64,000 bases of DNA from Jeongeupia sp. USM3 (GCF_001808185.1 NZ_CP017668.1:3724815-3788814), one strand, 5' to 3'. Positions 40,591-50,464 are shown, counted from the first letter of the stretch. Translations and numbers: made by a program. The notes: generated by a model not told the origin, from the sequence alone.

Positions 40591-40911
40591 ATGTCCTCAG
40601 CCTGCCAGTCCTGCGGCGCTTGCTGCGCCAGCTTCCGCGTCTCGTTCTACTGGGGCGAAACCGACGCCTGCCCGGGTGGCACGGTGCCGGCCGAGCTGAC
40701 GACGCCGATCAATCCGTGGCGGGTGGCGATGCGCGGCACCGAAACCGCGCCGGTGCACTGCATTGCGCTGCAGGGCGAGGTCGGCGTATCGGTCGGCTGC
40801 GGCATCTATGCGCGGCGATCGAGCACCTGCCACGAGTTTTCCGAGGGTGACGAGCGCTGCAATGACGCGCGGGCGCGGCACGGGCTGCCGGCGCTGGCCG
40901 TCGCAGGCTGA
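40591..40911 (+). CDS. YkgJ-family cysteine-cluster protein
   Basis: Small protein of 106 residues with the zinc/iron-chelating pattern CQSCGACCASFRVSFYWGE at the N-terminus and further cysteines in VHCIAL, VGCGIY and SSTCHEF. This matches the YkgJ/UPF0153-like family, presumed to bind a metal or Fe-S cluster; no biochemical role is established. The ATG at 40591 puts the cluster at residue 5; an upstream in-frame ATG at 40543 is possible. It is not obviously part of the phosphonate transcript, lying 107 bp downstream. Confidence 0.75.
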   Translation: MSSACQSCGACCASFRVSFYWGETDACPGGTVPAELTTPINPWRVAMRGTETAPVHCIALQGEVGVSVGCGIYARRSSTCHEFSEGDERCNDARARHGLPALAVAG

Positions 40912-41042
40912 TCGGCCGGATGCATTGCCGGTCACACGCTGCGGCATAATCTGCGAAAATCATGCCGATTGCATGGCAAGCACCTGTTTACGATCTTTTC
41001 ACGGCTACGTTTCGGGCCGTGCCGGGGGCAGGGCGTGAACCG

Positions 41043-41063
41043 CGCCGCGGTACGAGTACCGCA
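41043..41063 (+). repeat. 21-nt dyad repeat, copy 2
   Basis: Contains GCGGTACGAGTACCGC, a perfect seven-base-arm hairpin around GA. It matches the reverse strand of 344-364 at 20 of 21 positions. Confidence 0.5.
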
Positions 41064-41114
41064 AGCGGTTTGCAGCGCGGTCCGCCGCCGGCACTGCCCG
41101 GAAGCCGGTGGAGC

Positions 41115-41210
41115 GAGCCGGGAAAAAACGTATCACTGCGTTGTGCTTCTTGCCAATAAGCCGTTATTGCCCGCGTCGCACGCCTTGTGGCGGTGTTTTT
41201 TCCGGCTCGG
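41115..41210 (+). repeat. Dispersed palindromic intergenic repeat, copy 4
   Basis: GAGCCGGGAAAAAAC and GTTTTTTCCGGCTC form the outer arms. The interior keeps TGCGTTGTGCTTCTTGCC and GCGTCGCACGCCTTG, recognisably the same family as copies 1 to 3 but more diverged. Confidence 0.6.
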
Positions 41211-41253
41211 CGCGGCCGCGAAAAAATCGTAAACAGCTTCCAAGGAAAGCCCG

Positions 41254-43047
41254 ATGCGGCTGCTGATACTTCTGCTGCTCTGCCTTGCCGCGAAGGCACA
41301 CTCGGCGCTGGTCCTCGACGCCCGGGCGACGATGTACGACGCGGCGCCGGCAGTCGGCTATCTCGAGGACGCCGGCAGGGCGCTGACGATAGACGACGTC
41401 CGCAAGGCAGACGGATTCCGCCCGCTGCCGCCATCGCACAGCGATCCCAACTTCGGCTACTCGCACAGCACCTACTGGCTGAAGCTGACCGTGCAGCGCG
41501 GCATGGCGCCGGCGGACTGGCTGCTCGAGATCGGCTATTCGTCGCTCGACCACATCACCGTCTACGCGCCGGGTGCCACCGCGCAGTTCGGCGACAAGCT
41601 GCCGTTCGCACAGCGGCCGCTGCCGTACCGGCACTTCGTGGTGCCATTGTCGCTGCCGGCCGGCGAATCGACGGTCTACCTGCGCGTCGTGTCCGAAGGC
41701 AACCTCACCGTGCCGCTGCGGCTCTGGCAACCGGCCGCCTTCCACGCACACAGTCGCGACGAATACGCGCTGCTGGCGCTGTACTACGGCATGCTGCTGG
41801 CGCTGGCGCTCTACAACCTGCTGCTGTATTTCTCGCTGCGCGAGCGGGTCTATCTCGTCTATGTCGCGTTCGCAGCGAGCATGGCGGTCGGGCAGCTGTC
41901 GCTCAACGGTCTGGGCAACCAGTACCTGTGGCCGCAGTGGCTGGCCTGGGGCAATGTCGCGCTGCCCAGCGGTTTTGCCGCCACCGGTTTCTTCGGCGCG
42001 CTGTTCACGCGGATGTTCCTCGATACCGCCACGGTGGCACCGAGGGCCGACCGGCTGATCGTCGTGCTGATGACCGGATTCGGCCTCGCCGCACTCGCGC
42101 CGGCGGTGCTGCCTTACCAGTGGGCGGCCGTCGTGACCTCGCTGCTCGGGGCATCGTTCTCGCTGCTGGCGGTGGTCATCGGCGTGCTGTGCCTGCTGCG
42201 CCGCCAGCCCGGTGCGCGCTACTTCCTGCTTGCATGGACGCTGCTGCTCGCCGGCGTCGGCATGATGGCCATGCGCAACCTCGCGTGGCTGCCGACCAAT
42301 GCGCTGACCAGCCATACGATGCAGATCGGCTCGGCGCTGGAAATGCTGCTGCTGTCGTTCGCCCTCGCCGACCGCATCCAGGTGTCGCGCCGCCAGGCCG
42401 AGGCGGCGCAGGCCGAGACGCTTGCGACGCGCGAGATGGCGCTGCATGCGTCGCGCGAGAGCGAGCAGGCGCTCGAAGCCAAGGTCGCCGAGCGCACGCA
42501 GGCACTGACCGACGCCAACGCCAGGCTGGCGCTGAGCGAGGCACAGCTGACCCGGCTGGCGCATCACGATCCGCTGACCGGGCTGCCGAACCGGTTACTG
42601 CTGCACGACCGGCTGAAGACGGCGCTGGCGCGTGCCGGCCGAAACGGGGCAAGGCTGGCCTTACTGCTGATCGACATCGACGGCTTCAAGGCGGTGAACG
42701 ATTGCTACGGCCACGATGTCGGCGATGCGCTGCTCAAGGCGATTGCGCTGGCGCTGCGCCAGCAGGTCCGCGCCAGCGACACCGTCGCCCGTCTCGGCGG
42801 CGACGAATTCGTGATCCTGCTCGAGAACGTCGGCGAGCCGGACGATGCCGAGCGGATCGCGGTCCAGATCAACGACGCGGTCCGCGTCATCCACCACTCG
42901 CTCGGCATCGACATCGGGGTCAGCGCCAGTATCGGCATTGCGGTGCCGGCCGGCGACACGGCCGATATCGGCACGCTGATCCGCCTGGCCGACCAGGCGA
43001 TGTACCGCGCCAAGGCGGGGGGGCGCGACGGCTGGTGCCTGGCCTAG
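41254..43047 (+). CDS. 7TMR-DISM diguanylate cyclase
   Basis: Protein of 597 residues: signal peptide (1-17), periplasmic DISMED2-type beta domain (about 20-160; TYWLKLTVQRG, YRHFVVPLSLPAG), seven membrane helices (about 170-375), coiled coil (about 380-430; QALEAKVAERTQALTDAN) and GGDEF domain (430-597) with intact ARLGGDEFVILL and DIDGFKAVND. It should make cyclic-di-GMP in response to a periplasmic, possibly carbohydrate, signal. CAAGGAAAG lies just before the ATG. It is the fourth GGDEF protein of the window. Confidence 0.9.
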   Translation: MRLLILLLLCLAAKAHSALVLDARATMYDAAPAVGYLEDAGRALTIDDVRKADGFRPLPPSHSDPNFGYSHSTYWLKLTVQRGMAPADWLLEIGYSSLDHITVYAPGATAQFGDKLPFAQRPLPYRHFVVPLSLPAGESTVYLRVVSEGNLTVPLRLWQPAAFHAHSRDEYALLALYYGMLLALALYNLLLYFSLRERVYLVYVAFAASMAVGQLSLNGLGNQYLWPQWLAWGNVALPSGFAATGFFGALFTRMFLDTATVAPRADRLIVVLMTGFGLAALAPAVLPYQWAAVVTSLLGASFSLLAVVIGVLCLLRRQPGARYFLLAWTLLLAGVGMMAMRNLAWLPTNALTSHTMQIGSALEMLLLSFALADRIQVSRRQAEAAQAETLATREMALHASRESEQALEAKVAERTQALTDANARLALSEAQLTRLAHHDPLTGLPNRLLLHDRLKTALARAGRNGARLALLLIDIDGFKAVNDCYGHDVGDALLKAIALALRQQVRASDTVARLGGDEFVILLENVGEPDDAERIAVQINDAVRVIHHSLGIDIGVSASIGIAVPAGDTADIGTLIRLADQAMYRAKAGGRDGWCLA

Positions 43048-43132
43048 GGCGGCGGCCGAAACCGCTGCCGGCGGTATGGCGTATCGGCTGTCGGTGCGTC
43101 TTCGCCGTCAAACCGGATTCCGATCGCCGCAC

Positions 43133-43852
43133 TCAACCTTGTTCGAGTGCGTCCCGCAGGTCGCGAACGTCGAAGGCCTGATGGCCGGTCGCCGGCCGCC
43201 GCATGATCCGCGTGCACGCTTCGGCGATGCGCGGGCTGGTCAGCGGTGTGACCGATTGCGGCAGCATGTAGGCGAACTGCGCGAGGTAGGCCGACTTGAA
43301 CCGGGCCAGCCAGCCCTGGCCGGCCGGCGGCGTCCTGAACACCGTCGGATGGACATGGGCGACGTGCTCGAACGACAGCAGCGCCAGCTGGCGGCCGGTC
43401 TCGCCGGCGGCAAGCGGAACGTGCCGCATCATCTGCGCGCCGGGTGCCATCGCTTCGATCAGGCAGAAGCGCCGCGCGCCGGCCTGTGCGGCGGCGTGCG
43501 CCAGCGCAACGATGTCGCCGGGGCCGATTGCATGGATGCCGGCATCGCGCTGGTTGGCAAGGCCGCGTTCGCCGACATGGCAGTAGACGTCGTCGACCCG
43601 CGGCAGCCGCGCGGCGGCTAGCCCGGCGTGATCGAGCGGTTCGCCGGCCAGCAGCACTTCACCGCAGCGCGACGTGCTGCTGAGCAGCGGCTTGCTCGTC
43701 AGCACCCAGACGTGCCGGTACTCGACGAGCAGCCGGTTCAGCAGCGCCTCGCCGAGCCGGTTGACCGCGCCGGCGATCAGCGCGGTCCGACGCTCGTCCG
43801 CTTCGGGCCTCACGTCCTGCAGCGCACCCCGCAGGTCGAGATGCGGTTTCAA
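43133..43852 (-). CDS. Putative NAD(P)-binding Rossmann-fold protein
   Basis: Frame of 239 residues. RRTALIAGAVNRLGEALLNRLL is a beta-alpha-beta start resembling atypical SDR/NmrA/HTATIP2-like proteins, with a relaxed glycine pattern. DDVYCHVGERG, RRFCLIEAMAP and the C-terminal LTSPRIAEACTRIM fit that family, in which no single function is known. It is convergent with the 7TMR-DISM gene and downstream of hrpA on the same strand, 169 bp away. That gap carries a small dyad, GATACGCACCGTATC at 43916-43930. Confidence 0.6.
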   Translation of the reverse strand: MKPHLDLRGALQDVRPEADERRTALIAGAVNRLGEALLNRLLVEYRHVWVLTSKPLLSSTSRCGEVLLAGEPLDHAGLAAARLPRVDDVYCHVGERGLANQRDAGIHAIGPGDIVALAHAAAQAGARRFCLIEAMAPGAQMMRHVPLAAGETGRQLALLSFEHVAHVHPTVFRTPPAGQGWLARFKSAYLAQFAYMLPQSVTPLTSPRIAEACTRIMRRPATGHQAFDVRDLRDALEQG

Positions 43853-44021
43853 GCTGACATCCCGAATCGTCGCGAGCAGCCCGAGAGCAAGGAGGGCTTT
43901 GAACCAAACCCGAGATGATACGCACCGTATCTCGCAAGGGGACTTGCTTCGCGGCGCAGCGAGGGTCGGGTGAAAGACCGACGCAGCAATCGGGTTGCGC
44001 AGCAGATCCGGGGGAGACCGG

Positions 44022-47000
44022 TCATCGGCGGGTGATCTCGTCCCAGCTCTTGTTCAGCCGCTTCAGCGATACCGGGTACGGCGTCTTGAGCTCCTGCGCG
44101 AACAGCGAGATGCGCAGCTCCTCGATCATCCACCGGAACGGCAGCAGCGGCGCGGTATCGCGACCTTCGCGCTGCCAACGATCGAGCTCGGATTCCCAGC
44201 GCTGCCACAGCTCGGTGATCTCGGCGTTGCGCTGGCCGTCGCGTTGCGGGTTCGCGACGCGCTTCTCGAGCCGGATGCGGATCGCCTTCAGGTACAGCGG
44301 CAGCCGCGGCAACTGCTCCCACGGCGTCGCGGCCAGAAAGCCCTGGTAGACCAGCGTGCCGAGCTGCTGGTTCAGCGCGTGGGCAAGATTGCCCGACCTG
44401 TTCGCCGCCATCACCACCGGCACGTATTCGGCGACGACCGCCGCGAGCGTGCGGACCACGGCATCGCGCACGCTCGGCAGCCGTACCTTGGCGCGCGATT
44501 TCTGGTTGTCGAAGTCCTTCTTGCTGCGCGGCGCTTCGTCGTCGCCGACGAAGGCGCGGTCGCAGATCGCCGCGACGATGTCCGCCATCAACTGGTCGGC
44601 ATTCTGTGTGCCGCGCAGCGCAATGGCGTGCTGCTGGAAGTTGGGTACGGATTTCTCGAGCTGCTTCACGTGTTCCTTGAGCTCGAAACGCAGCAACTGC
44701 ACCACGCCTTGCCGGTGTGCCCCGGCTGCGGCGTGGGCGGTATCGAACAGCCGGATCGCGCAACTGTCGTCATCGGGCACCAGCGCCGGGTAGCCGGTCA
44801 GCTTGCGGCCGTGGCGCTTGAAGGTGAGCTGTTCGGGCAGGTCGCCGAAGTCCCACTTCACGATGCCGGATTTCTCGATACCGGCATCGTCGGCCTCGTC
44901 GCGGAACGTCAGTTGCGCCGCTTCGCCGAGCTGGGCGCGGATCGCGATCAGGTCGCGGCCCGCTGCCAGCTCCTGGCCGGCGTCGTCGACGACGCGGAAG
45001 TTCATCAACAGGTGGGGCGGCAGCACGCCGGGGTCGAAATCCTCGGCGCTCACGGTCAGCCCGGTACCGCGAGTGACGGCGTGCGCCAGTTGCGGCAGCA
45101 GCGGCGCCTCGCGGTCGGCCTTGTCGAGTTCGGTCAGCATCCTGGTCGCGAACTCGGGCACCGGCACGCAGACGCGGCGGATCGCCTTGGGCAGCGACTT
45201 GACCAGCAGCGTGACCTTCTCGCGCAGCATGCCCGGCACCAGCCAGTCGAACACCGCGTGGTTGACGCGGTTGAGCTGGTGCAGCGGAAGGGTGAGCGTG
45301 ACGCCGTCGAGCGCGTGGCCGAGCTCGAAGCGGTAGGCGAGCGGCAGCCTGGCCTCGGCCAGCTTGAAGAACACCGGGAACTGCTCCTCGGTCACCGCGT
45401 CGGCGGTGTGGCTCATCAGGAACTCGCGGCTCAGGTACAAGAGCTGCGGCTGTTCGCGTTCGGCCTTTTTCAGCCAGGCCTCGAAGCTGGCGCCGTTGAC
45501 GACGTCCGCCGGCACGCGCTCGTCGAAGAACGCATACAGCGCGTTCTCGTCGACCAGCACGTCCTGCCGGCGTGCCTTGTGTTCGAGCTCCTCGATCTCG
45601 AGCAAGAGTTCGAGGTTGTGGTCGAAGAACTTGGCCTTGGTCTGGTAGTTGAAACGGACCAGCGCCTCGCGGATGAAGATCTCGCGCGCCTCGACCGGAT
45701 TGATGCGGCCGTAGTGGACGCGGCGGCGGTTGACGATGGGCAGGCCGTACAGCGTGACGCGCTCGCTGGCGATCACCTGTGCACCGTTCTTCTCCCAGTG
45801 CGGATCGAAGTACTGCTTCTTGGTCAGGTGGGTCGCGAGTTTTTCGATCCACTCGGATTCGATCGCTGCAACACCGCGCGCGTACAGCCTGGTCGTTTCG
45901 ACCAGTTCGCCGGCGACGATCCACTTCGGCCGCGCCTTTTTCAGCCCCGATCCCGGGAAGATGTTGAACTTGATGTCGCGTGCGCCGAGGTATTCGTCGC
46001 GGTCGGGCTGCTTGAAACCGATATTGCCCAAGAGGCCGGTGATTAGCGCCTTGTGGATCTGCTCGAAGGTGCCGGTGGTCTCGTTCCGGCGCCAGCCGAG
46101 GTCGTCGACGATGTCGGCCAGTTGCCGGTACAGGTCACGCCACTCGCGCAGCCGGATGTGCGACAGGAAATGCGTGTGGCACACCTCGACGAGCTGGCGG
46201 TTCGATGTCTTCTCGGCGACGGCCTTTTCGAAGAAGGCCCACAGGTTCAGATAGGTGAGGAAGTCGGACTTCTCGTCGACGAACTTTGCCTGCGCGCGGT
46301 CGGCGGCGTCGCGGGCGTCGAACGGCCGGTCGCGCGGGTCCTGCACCGACAGGCCCGAGGCGATGATCAGGATCTCGGACAGGCATTGCTGTTCATGGCC
46401 GGCAAGCAGCATCCGCGCCAGTCGCGGGTCGACCGGCAGCCGCGCAAGCTGCTTGCCGACCGGGGTCAGCTCGTCGAGGTCGTCGACGGCACCGAGCTCG
46501 TGTAGCTGCTGGTAACCGTCGGCAACCAGCCGGCCCGACGGCGCTTCGAGGAAGGGGAAGGCGTCGACCTTGCCGAGCCTGAGCGCGGCCATGCGCAGGA
46601 TGACGCCGGCCAGACTCGAACGGATGATCTCGGGGTCGGTGAAGGCCGGGCGCAGATTGAAGTCTTCTTCCGAATAAAGCCGTACGCAAATGCCCGAGGA
46701 GACGCGGCCGCAACGGCCGGCACGCTGCCTGCCCGATGCCTGCGAGATCTTTTCGACCAGCAACTGCTCGACCTTGGCGCGCGGGCTGTAGCGGTTGATC
46801 CGTGCCAGTCCCGAGTCGATCACGTAGCGGATGCCGGGAACGGTCAGCGAGGTTTCGGCGACATTGGTCGCGAGCACGACGCGGCGGCCGTTGCCGGGGC
46901 GGAAGATGCGCTGCTGGTCTTCGTTGCTGAGCCGTGCGAACAGAGGAATCACTTCGGCATTGCGGAGCTTGGCCTTGCGGAAGGCCTCGGCGGTTTCGCG

Positions 47001-47903
47001 GATTTCGCGCTCGCCGGGCAGGAAGACCAGCACGTCGCCGGCGCCGTCATGCCGCCACAGGTGCTCGACCTCGGCAACGATCGCTTCCTCCATCTCGATC
47101 TCGGCGTCGTCCTCGTCGCGGCTTTCCAGCGGCGCGTAGCGGACTTCGACCGGATAGGTGCGGCCCGAGACTTCGAGTACCGGCGCGCCGTCGAAATGCT
47201 GCGAAAAGCGCTCGGCGTCGATCGTCGCCGAGGTGACGATGACCTTGAGGTCGGGCCGGCGCGGCAGCAGCTGCTTCAGGTAGCCGAGCAGGAAGTCGAT
47301 GTTGAGGCTGCGTTCGTGCGCCTCGTCGACGATGATCGTGTCGTAGGCGGTCAGGTCGCGGTCGGACAGCGTTTCGGCGAGCAGGATGCCGTCGGTCATC
47401 AGCTTGATGTAACTGTCGCCACCGGATTTCTCGGTGAAGCGGACCTTGAAGCCGACGATGGCGCCGAGTTCGCTCTTGAGCTCCTGCGCAATCCGGCTGG
47501 CGACCGACCGCGCGGCGAGGCGCCTTGGCTGCGTATGACCGATTAGGCCGTTGATGCCGCGACCCAGTTCGAGACAGATCTTCGGCAACTGCGTCGTTTT
47601 GCCCGAGCCCGTTTCGCCGCAGACGATGACAACCTGATTCGCCGCGATGGCCGCGCGGATTTCGTCGCGCCGCTGGTTGACCGGCAGCGATTCGTCGAAG
47701 CTCGGGACTGGCAGGTTCTGCCGGCGCCGTTCGGTCTTGGCGGCTGCGTGGTTCAGTTCCTGACCCAGTTCGGTCTCGAGCCGGTCAACCGGTTTGCCGG
47801 CGGCACGACGGGTTTCGAGCGTGGCGAGCTTTCTTGCCAGCGCCGCGTGTTCGCGCGCCGGTACGCGGCTCAGGAGATCGGAAAGAGTGGACGTGGCGTT
47901 CAT
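44022..47903 (-). CDS. hrpA: ATP-dependent RNA helicase HrpA
   Basis: DEAH-box helicase of 1293 residues, the size of E. coli HrpA (1300). Walker A GETGSGKT (96-103), motif II DEAH (193-196), SAT in VTSATIDAERF, and motif VI QRAGRCGR. HA2 and OB-like domains follow, then the long HrpA-specific C-terminal part (DUF3418) with FDHNLELLLEIEELEHKARR. HrpA acts in mRNA processing and has been linked to resolving stalled or collided ribosomes. Its frame is intact for almost 3.9 kb, which shows that sequence quality is good up to this point. Confidence 0.95.
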   Translation of the reverse strand: MNATSTLSDLLSRVPAREHAALARKLATLETRRAAGKPVDRLETELGQELNHAAAKTERRRQNLPVPSFDESLPVNQRRDEIRAAIAANQVVIVCGETGSGKTTQLPKICLELGRGINGLIGHTQPRRLAARSVASRIAQELKSELGAIVGFKVRFTEKSGGDSYIKLMTDGILLAETLSDRDLTAYDTIIVDEAHERSLNIDFLLGYLKQLLPRRPDLKVIVTSATIDAERFSQHFDGAPVLEVSGRTYPVEVRYAPLESRDEDDAEIEMEEAIVAEVEHLWRHDGAGDVLVFLPGEREIRETAEAFRKAKLRNAEVIPLFARLSNEDQQRIFRPGNGRRVVLATNVAETSLTVPGIRYVIDSGLARINRYSPRAKVEQLLVEKISQASGRQRAGRCGRVSSGICVRLYSEEDFNLRPAFTDPEIIRSSLAGVILRMAALRLGKVDAFPFLEAPSGRLVADGYQQLHELGAVDDLDELTPVGKQLARLPVDPRLARMLLAGHEQQCLSEILIIASGLSVQDPRDRPFDARDAADRAQAKFVDEKSDFLTYLNLWAFFEKAVAEKTSNRQLVEVCHTHFLSHIRLREWRDLYRQLADIVDDLGWRRNETTGTFEQIHKALITGLLGNIGFKQPDRDEYLGARDIKFNIFPGSGLKKARPKWIVAGELVETTRLYARGVAAIESEWIEKLATHLTKKQYFDPHWEKNGAQVIASERVTLYGLPIVNRRRVHYGRINPVEAREIFIREALVRFNYQTKAKFFDHNLELLLEIEELEHKARRQDVLVDENALYAFFDERVPADVVNGASFEAWLKKAEREQPQLLYLSREFLMSHTADAVTEEQFPVFFKLAEARLPLAYRFELGHALDGVTLTLPLHQLNRVNHAVFDWLVPGMLREKVTLLVKSLPKAIRRVCVPVPEFATRMLTELDKADREAPLLPQLAHAVTRGTGLTVSAEDFDPGVLPPHLLMNFRVVDDAGQELAAGRDLIAIRAQLGEAAQLTFRDEADDAGIEKSGIVKWDFGDLPEQLTFKRHGRKLTGYPALVPDDDSCAIRLFDTAHAAAGAHRQGVVQLLRFELKEHVKQLEKSVPNFQQHAIALRGTQNADQLMADIVAAICDRAFVGDDEAPRSKKDFDNQKSRAKVRLPSVRDAVVRTLAAVVAEYVPVVMAANRSGNLAHALNQQLGTLVYQGFLAATPWEQLPRLPLYLKAIRIRLEKRVANPQRDGQRNAEITELWQRWESELDRWQREGRDTAPLLPFRWMIEELRISLFAQELKTPYPVSLKRLNKSWDEITRR

Positions 47904-47939
47904 TGCTGCGCGGCGTATTTGAGGTAACCGCGCAGTTTA

Positions 47940-49220
47940 TCACGCCGTGCCGGCCGTCCCGGCGGCGCCGGCCGTGTGCAGAACGACCAGTGTTGTGCGC
48001 TGCTCGACGCAGGTGATCGCACGGGCTTCGCCCAGCAGCGTCTGTTCGCCGACGGTGAAGCGGGTGCTGCACTGAGCCTGCCCGTCCGGCGGCAGCAGGT
48101 CGGCGCCCGCGACTGCGGCCAGGGGGCGGCCGAGCAGGCCGACCGGCGGCGTGTTCAGCAGCTCGCAGGCGCGCAGGTTGGCAAATTCGATCTGGCCCTC
48201 GCGGACCAGCAGGAAGGCGCAAGGCAGCGCATCGGCAATGTCGCCGCCGAGCGGGTCGGTCAGCGCCAGCGCGGCCTCGGCGGCCTTGACGTGGCTGATG
48301 TCGATGGCGATCGACAGGACGTAGACCTCGCCGTCGCGCACCAGCGGCTGCTTGGTGATGTCGAACCAGTGGGTGCGGCCGCTCGGCGGCGTCCAGTGAT
48401 CGACGAGACGGATCGTCTGGCCGTGTTCGAGTACTTCGGCGTCGCCGGTCGCAAACGGCAGTGCATCGTCCTCGAGCCCCATGTGCGACTGGACGAGCAG
48501 GTCGTGGCCAAGGGTCGTCTGCGTTGCGCGGTTGACGAGCAGGAAGCGCCCGTGCCGGTCGCGCACGAAGATCAGGTTGGGGCTGACGTCGATGATCTGG
48601 TTGACGAACAGCTGTTGCTGGAACAGCGCTTCCTCGGTGTCGCGGACCGCCGTGACGTCGCGGATCAGCGCGATGCATTCGCGCGCGCTGCGCGGCATCA
48701 GCCGCACTTCGAAGCTGCGCGCATTGCGCTCCTCGTTGCCGATCCGGTATTCGAACTGCTGCGGCTTGTTGCTGCTCTGGACGGCGATCAGCGCCTCGAG
48801 GTACTGCCGGGCGATCCGGGCCGGAAACAGCGAGGAGATGCGGTTGTTGCCGTTGCCGGGCAGCGGGTGCTGCGCGCACTGGTTGGTATTGAGCGAGAGC
48901 GCCACGCGGGTCGCGTAGTCGACCTGCCAGACGAGGTCGGGCAGGCAGGCCGGCAGGTCGGCGAAATCCGGTGCCGGCACGGCGCCGGTTTTGCGCCGTG
49001 TGCCGGCAAGCAGTACCAGCGCACACGTAACGATGCCGAGCTGCAACAGCAGCAGCGTGATCGACGAGACGGCCAGCACGTGGCTCAGCGCCAGCAGGAT
49101 GGCAATGCCGGCCGCGGCCGCGATGAAACGGGGAGGGCAGGGAGCGCATGCCGGGTCGGGCGCCTGTCCGTGAGGGTCGAAGACGATCCGAGTGTATCGG
49201 TCGCCCGGCGGCTTGACCAT
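47940..49220 (-). CDS. PAS-domain membrane sensor protein without output domain
   Basis: Protein of 426 residues. Two close membrane segments (about 32-50 and 54-73) are followed by two or three PAS-like domains: VWQVDYATRVALSLN (about 85-185), FVNQIIDVSPNLIFVRDRHG (about 200-310) and a last one at LPCAFLLVREGQIEFANL (about 325-405). No kinase, GGDEF or chemotaxis output domain follows, so it may be an orphan sensor or signal through a partner. The start at 49220 (MVKPPGD) avoids overlap with the tRNA genes; ATG 49247 is an alternative. Confidence 0.65.
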   Translation of the reverse strand: MVKPPGDRYTRIVFDPHGQAPDPACAPCPPRFIAAAAGIAILLALSHVLAVSSITLLLLQLGIVTCALVLLAGTRRKTGAVPAPDFADLPACLPDLVWQVDYATRVALSLNTNQCAQHPLPGNGNNRISSLFPARIARQYLEALIAVQSSNKPQQFEYRIGNEERNARSFEVRLMPRSARECIALIRDVTAVRDTEEALFQQQLFVNQIIDVSPNLIFVRDRHGRFLLVNRATQTTLGHDLLVQSHMGLEDDALPFATGDAEVLEHGQTIRLVDHWTPPSGRTHWFDITKQPLVRDGEVYVLSIAIDISHVKAAEAALALTDPLGGDIADALPCAFLLVREGQIEFANLRACELLNTPPVGLLGRPLAAVAGADLLPPDGQAQCSTRFTVGEQTLLGEARAITCVEQRTTLVVLHTAGAAGTAGTA

Positions 49221-49269
49221 CAGACGTTTCCGCCGCGGTGACGGCATTGCAACACCGTGACGGAAATGC

Positions 49270-49296
49270 AAAAAGCCAGCTTGCGCTGGCTTTTTG
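49270..49296 (-). terminator. Terminator of the tRNA-Val/tRNA-Asp transcript
   Basis: AAAAAGCCAGC and GCTGGCTTTTT pair around TTGC-type loop bases. It lies 10 bases beyond the 3' end of tRNA-Asp. Confidence 0.8.
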
Positions 49297-49305
49297 CGAG
49301 TGTCT

Positions 49306-49382
49306 TGGCGGAGCGGACGGGACTCGAACCCGCGACCCCCGGCGTGACAGGCCGGTATTCTAACCAACTGAACTACCGCTCC
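49306..49382 (-). tRNA. tRNA-Asp (GTC)
   Basis: The reverse strand gives a 77-nt cloverleaf: acceptor GGAGCGG pairing with CCGCTCC, D-arm TAGTTCAGTTGGTTAGA, anticodon loop CTGTCAC with GTC, T-arm GGGTTCGAGTCCC, and an encoded CCA. It is transcribed after tRNA-Val. Confidence 0.97.
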
Positions 49383-49417
49383 GCAGCGGTCTCGTTACAT
49401 CCGGTATTCCGGATGAC

Positions 49418-49493
49418 TGGTGGGTGATGACGGGGTCGAACCGCCGACATTCTGCGTGTAAGGCAGACGCTCTACCAACTGAGCTAATCACCC
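49418..49493 (-). tRNA. tRNA-Val (TAC)
   Basis: The reverse strand gives a 76-nt cloverleaf: acceptor GGGTGAT pairing with ATCACCC, D-arm TAGCTCAGTTGGTAGAGC, anticodon loop CTTACAC with TAC, T-arm GGCGGTTCGACCCCGTC with one imperfect pair, and an encoded CCA. Upstream tRNA of the pair. Confidence 0.97.
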
Positions 49494-49660
49494 GTCGTCA
49501 AACGAGGAGCGCATTTAAGCATGTGAACTTCTGGTCGTCAACACGTTTTTCAAAATAGTGCAGTTGAACGGCAAAAACGGACGGCGGTAGCGGCTGTAAC
49601 CTGCTTGGAGTATAAAACGAAGACAATTTTTCACAGTTCTGTAATGTTCGGAAAAGACAA

Positions 49661-50456
49661 GTGTTCAAGGGTCTTGCGCTGAAGTCCAAGTTGCCCGGGC
49701 TGGCCGGCGTGCGCCCGGTGCTGGAGATCGCCCTGGTACTCGTCATCGCCTGGGTGGCGGCAGGGGTTTTCTGGCAACTGTTCGCGCCGCGCCATGCCGG
49801 CCCCGGCTGGTGCCGCCGTTGTCGGCGCCGGCAGCCGGTGTGCAGGTCTGGACGGGCGCGCCGTCGTGGTTCGGCGCGGGCGAGGCGACGGCTGCAACGA
49901 GCAGCCTGTCGGCCAGGCTGATTGCCGTGGTGGCCGGCGATGCGCGCAGCAGTGCGGCGGTGTTCACCGGGCTCGAGGCCAGTGCGGTCGCGTTGCGCGT
50001 CGGCGACGATTTGCAGCCCGGAGTCCGTCTGGTGCAGGTGGCGCGCGACCGGGTCGAACTCGAACGCAACGGCCGCCGTGAAGTGCTGATGCTCGACGGC
50101 CGCGATGCCAGCGCTGCAGCGCCGGGCCTACCGGCGGCGGCCGAGCCCGCGGCGCAAACGCTCTACCGCGGCCAGCTCGCGGCAACGATGCAGGCCGGCA
50201 ATATCGCCGACTGGGCCAGGGGACTGGCGCCTGCGCCCGGCGGCGGCATTCTGGTCAACGATCCGGCGCAACAGCCGCTGGCCAGGTCGCTGCAACTGCA
50301 GGCCGGCGACGTGCTCAAGTCGGTGAACGGCCAGAATCTGGCGCAGCCGGCCGACATGTCGCTGCTGTTTACTGCGTTCAGCCAGCAGCACAGATCAGAC
50401 TTTCGGTGTTGCGTGGCGGTGTACCGACCACGCTGCAGTACCAAATCCAACCCTGA
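49661..50456 (+). pseudogene. gspC: Type II secretion protein GspC, frame-shifted
   Basis: Inner-membrane GspC links the pseudopilus platform to the secretin. The GTG start at 49661 leads to KSKLPGLAGVRPVLEIALVLVIAWVAAGVFWQLF, the single membrane anchor. The frame breaks near 49800, resumes as VPPLSAPAAGVQVW and runs through the HR domain (DARSSAAVFTGLEASAV) and a PDZ-like end (ARSLQLQAGDVLKSVNGQNLAQPADMSLL). It breaks again near 50392; the restored tail reads IRLSVLRGGVPTTLQYQIQP and stops at 50456. Single-base indels explain both breaks, so the intact gene is probably functional in the organism. gspD begins nine bases later. Confidence 0.8.
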
Positions 50457-50464
50457 ATACCACG

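Larger units (their letters stand above)
40912..41253. other. Intergenic gap with two repeat elements
   Basis: This 342-bp gap holds no convincing gene. It contains the second copy of the 21-nt dyad (41043-41063) and the fourth copy of the large palindromic repeat (41115-41210). The promoter of the 7TMR-DISM gene must lie in it, but no strong boxes are evident. Confidence 0.6.
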
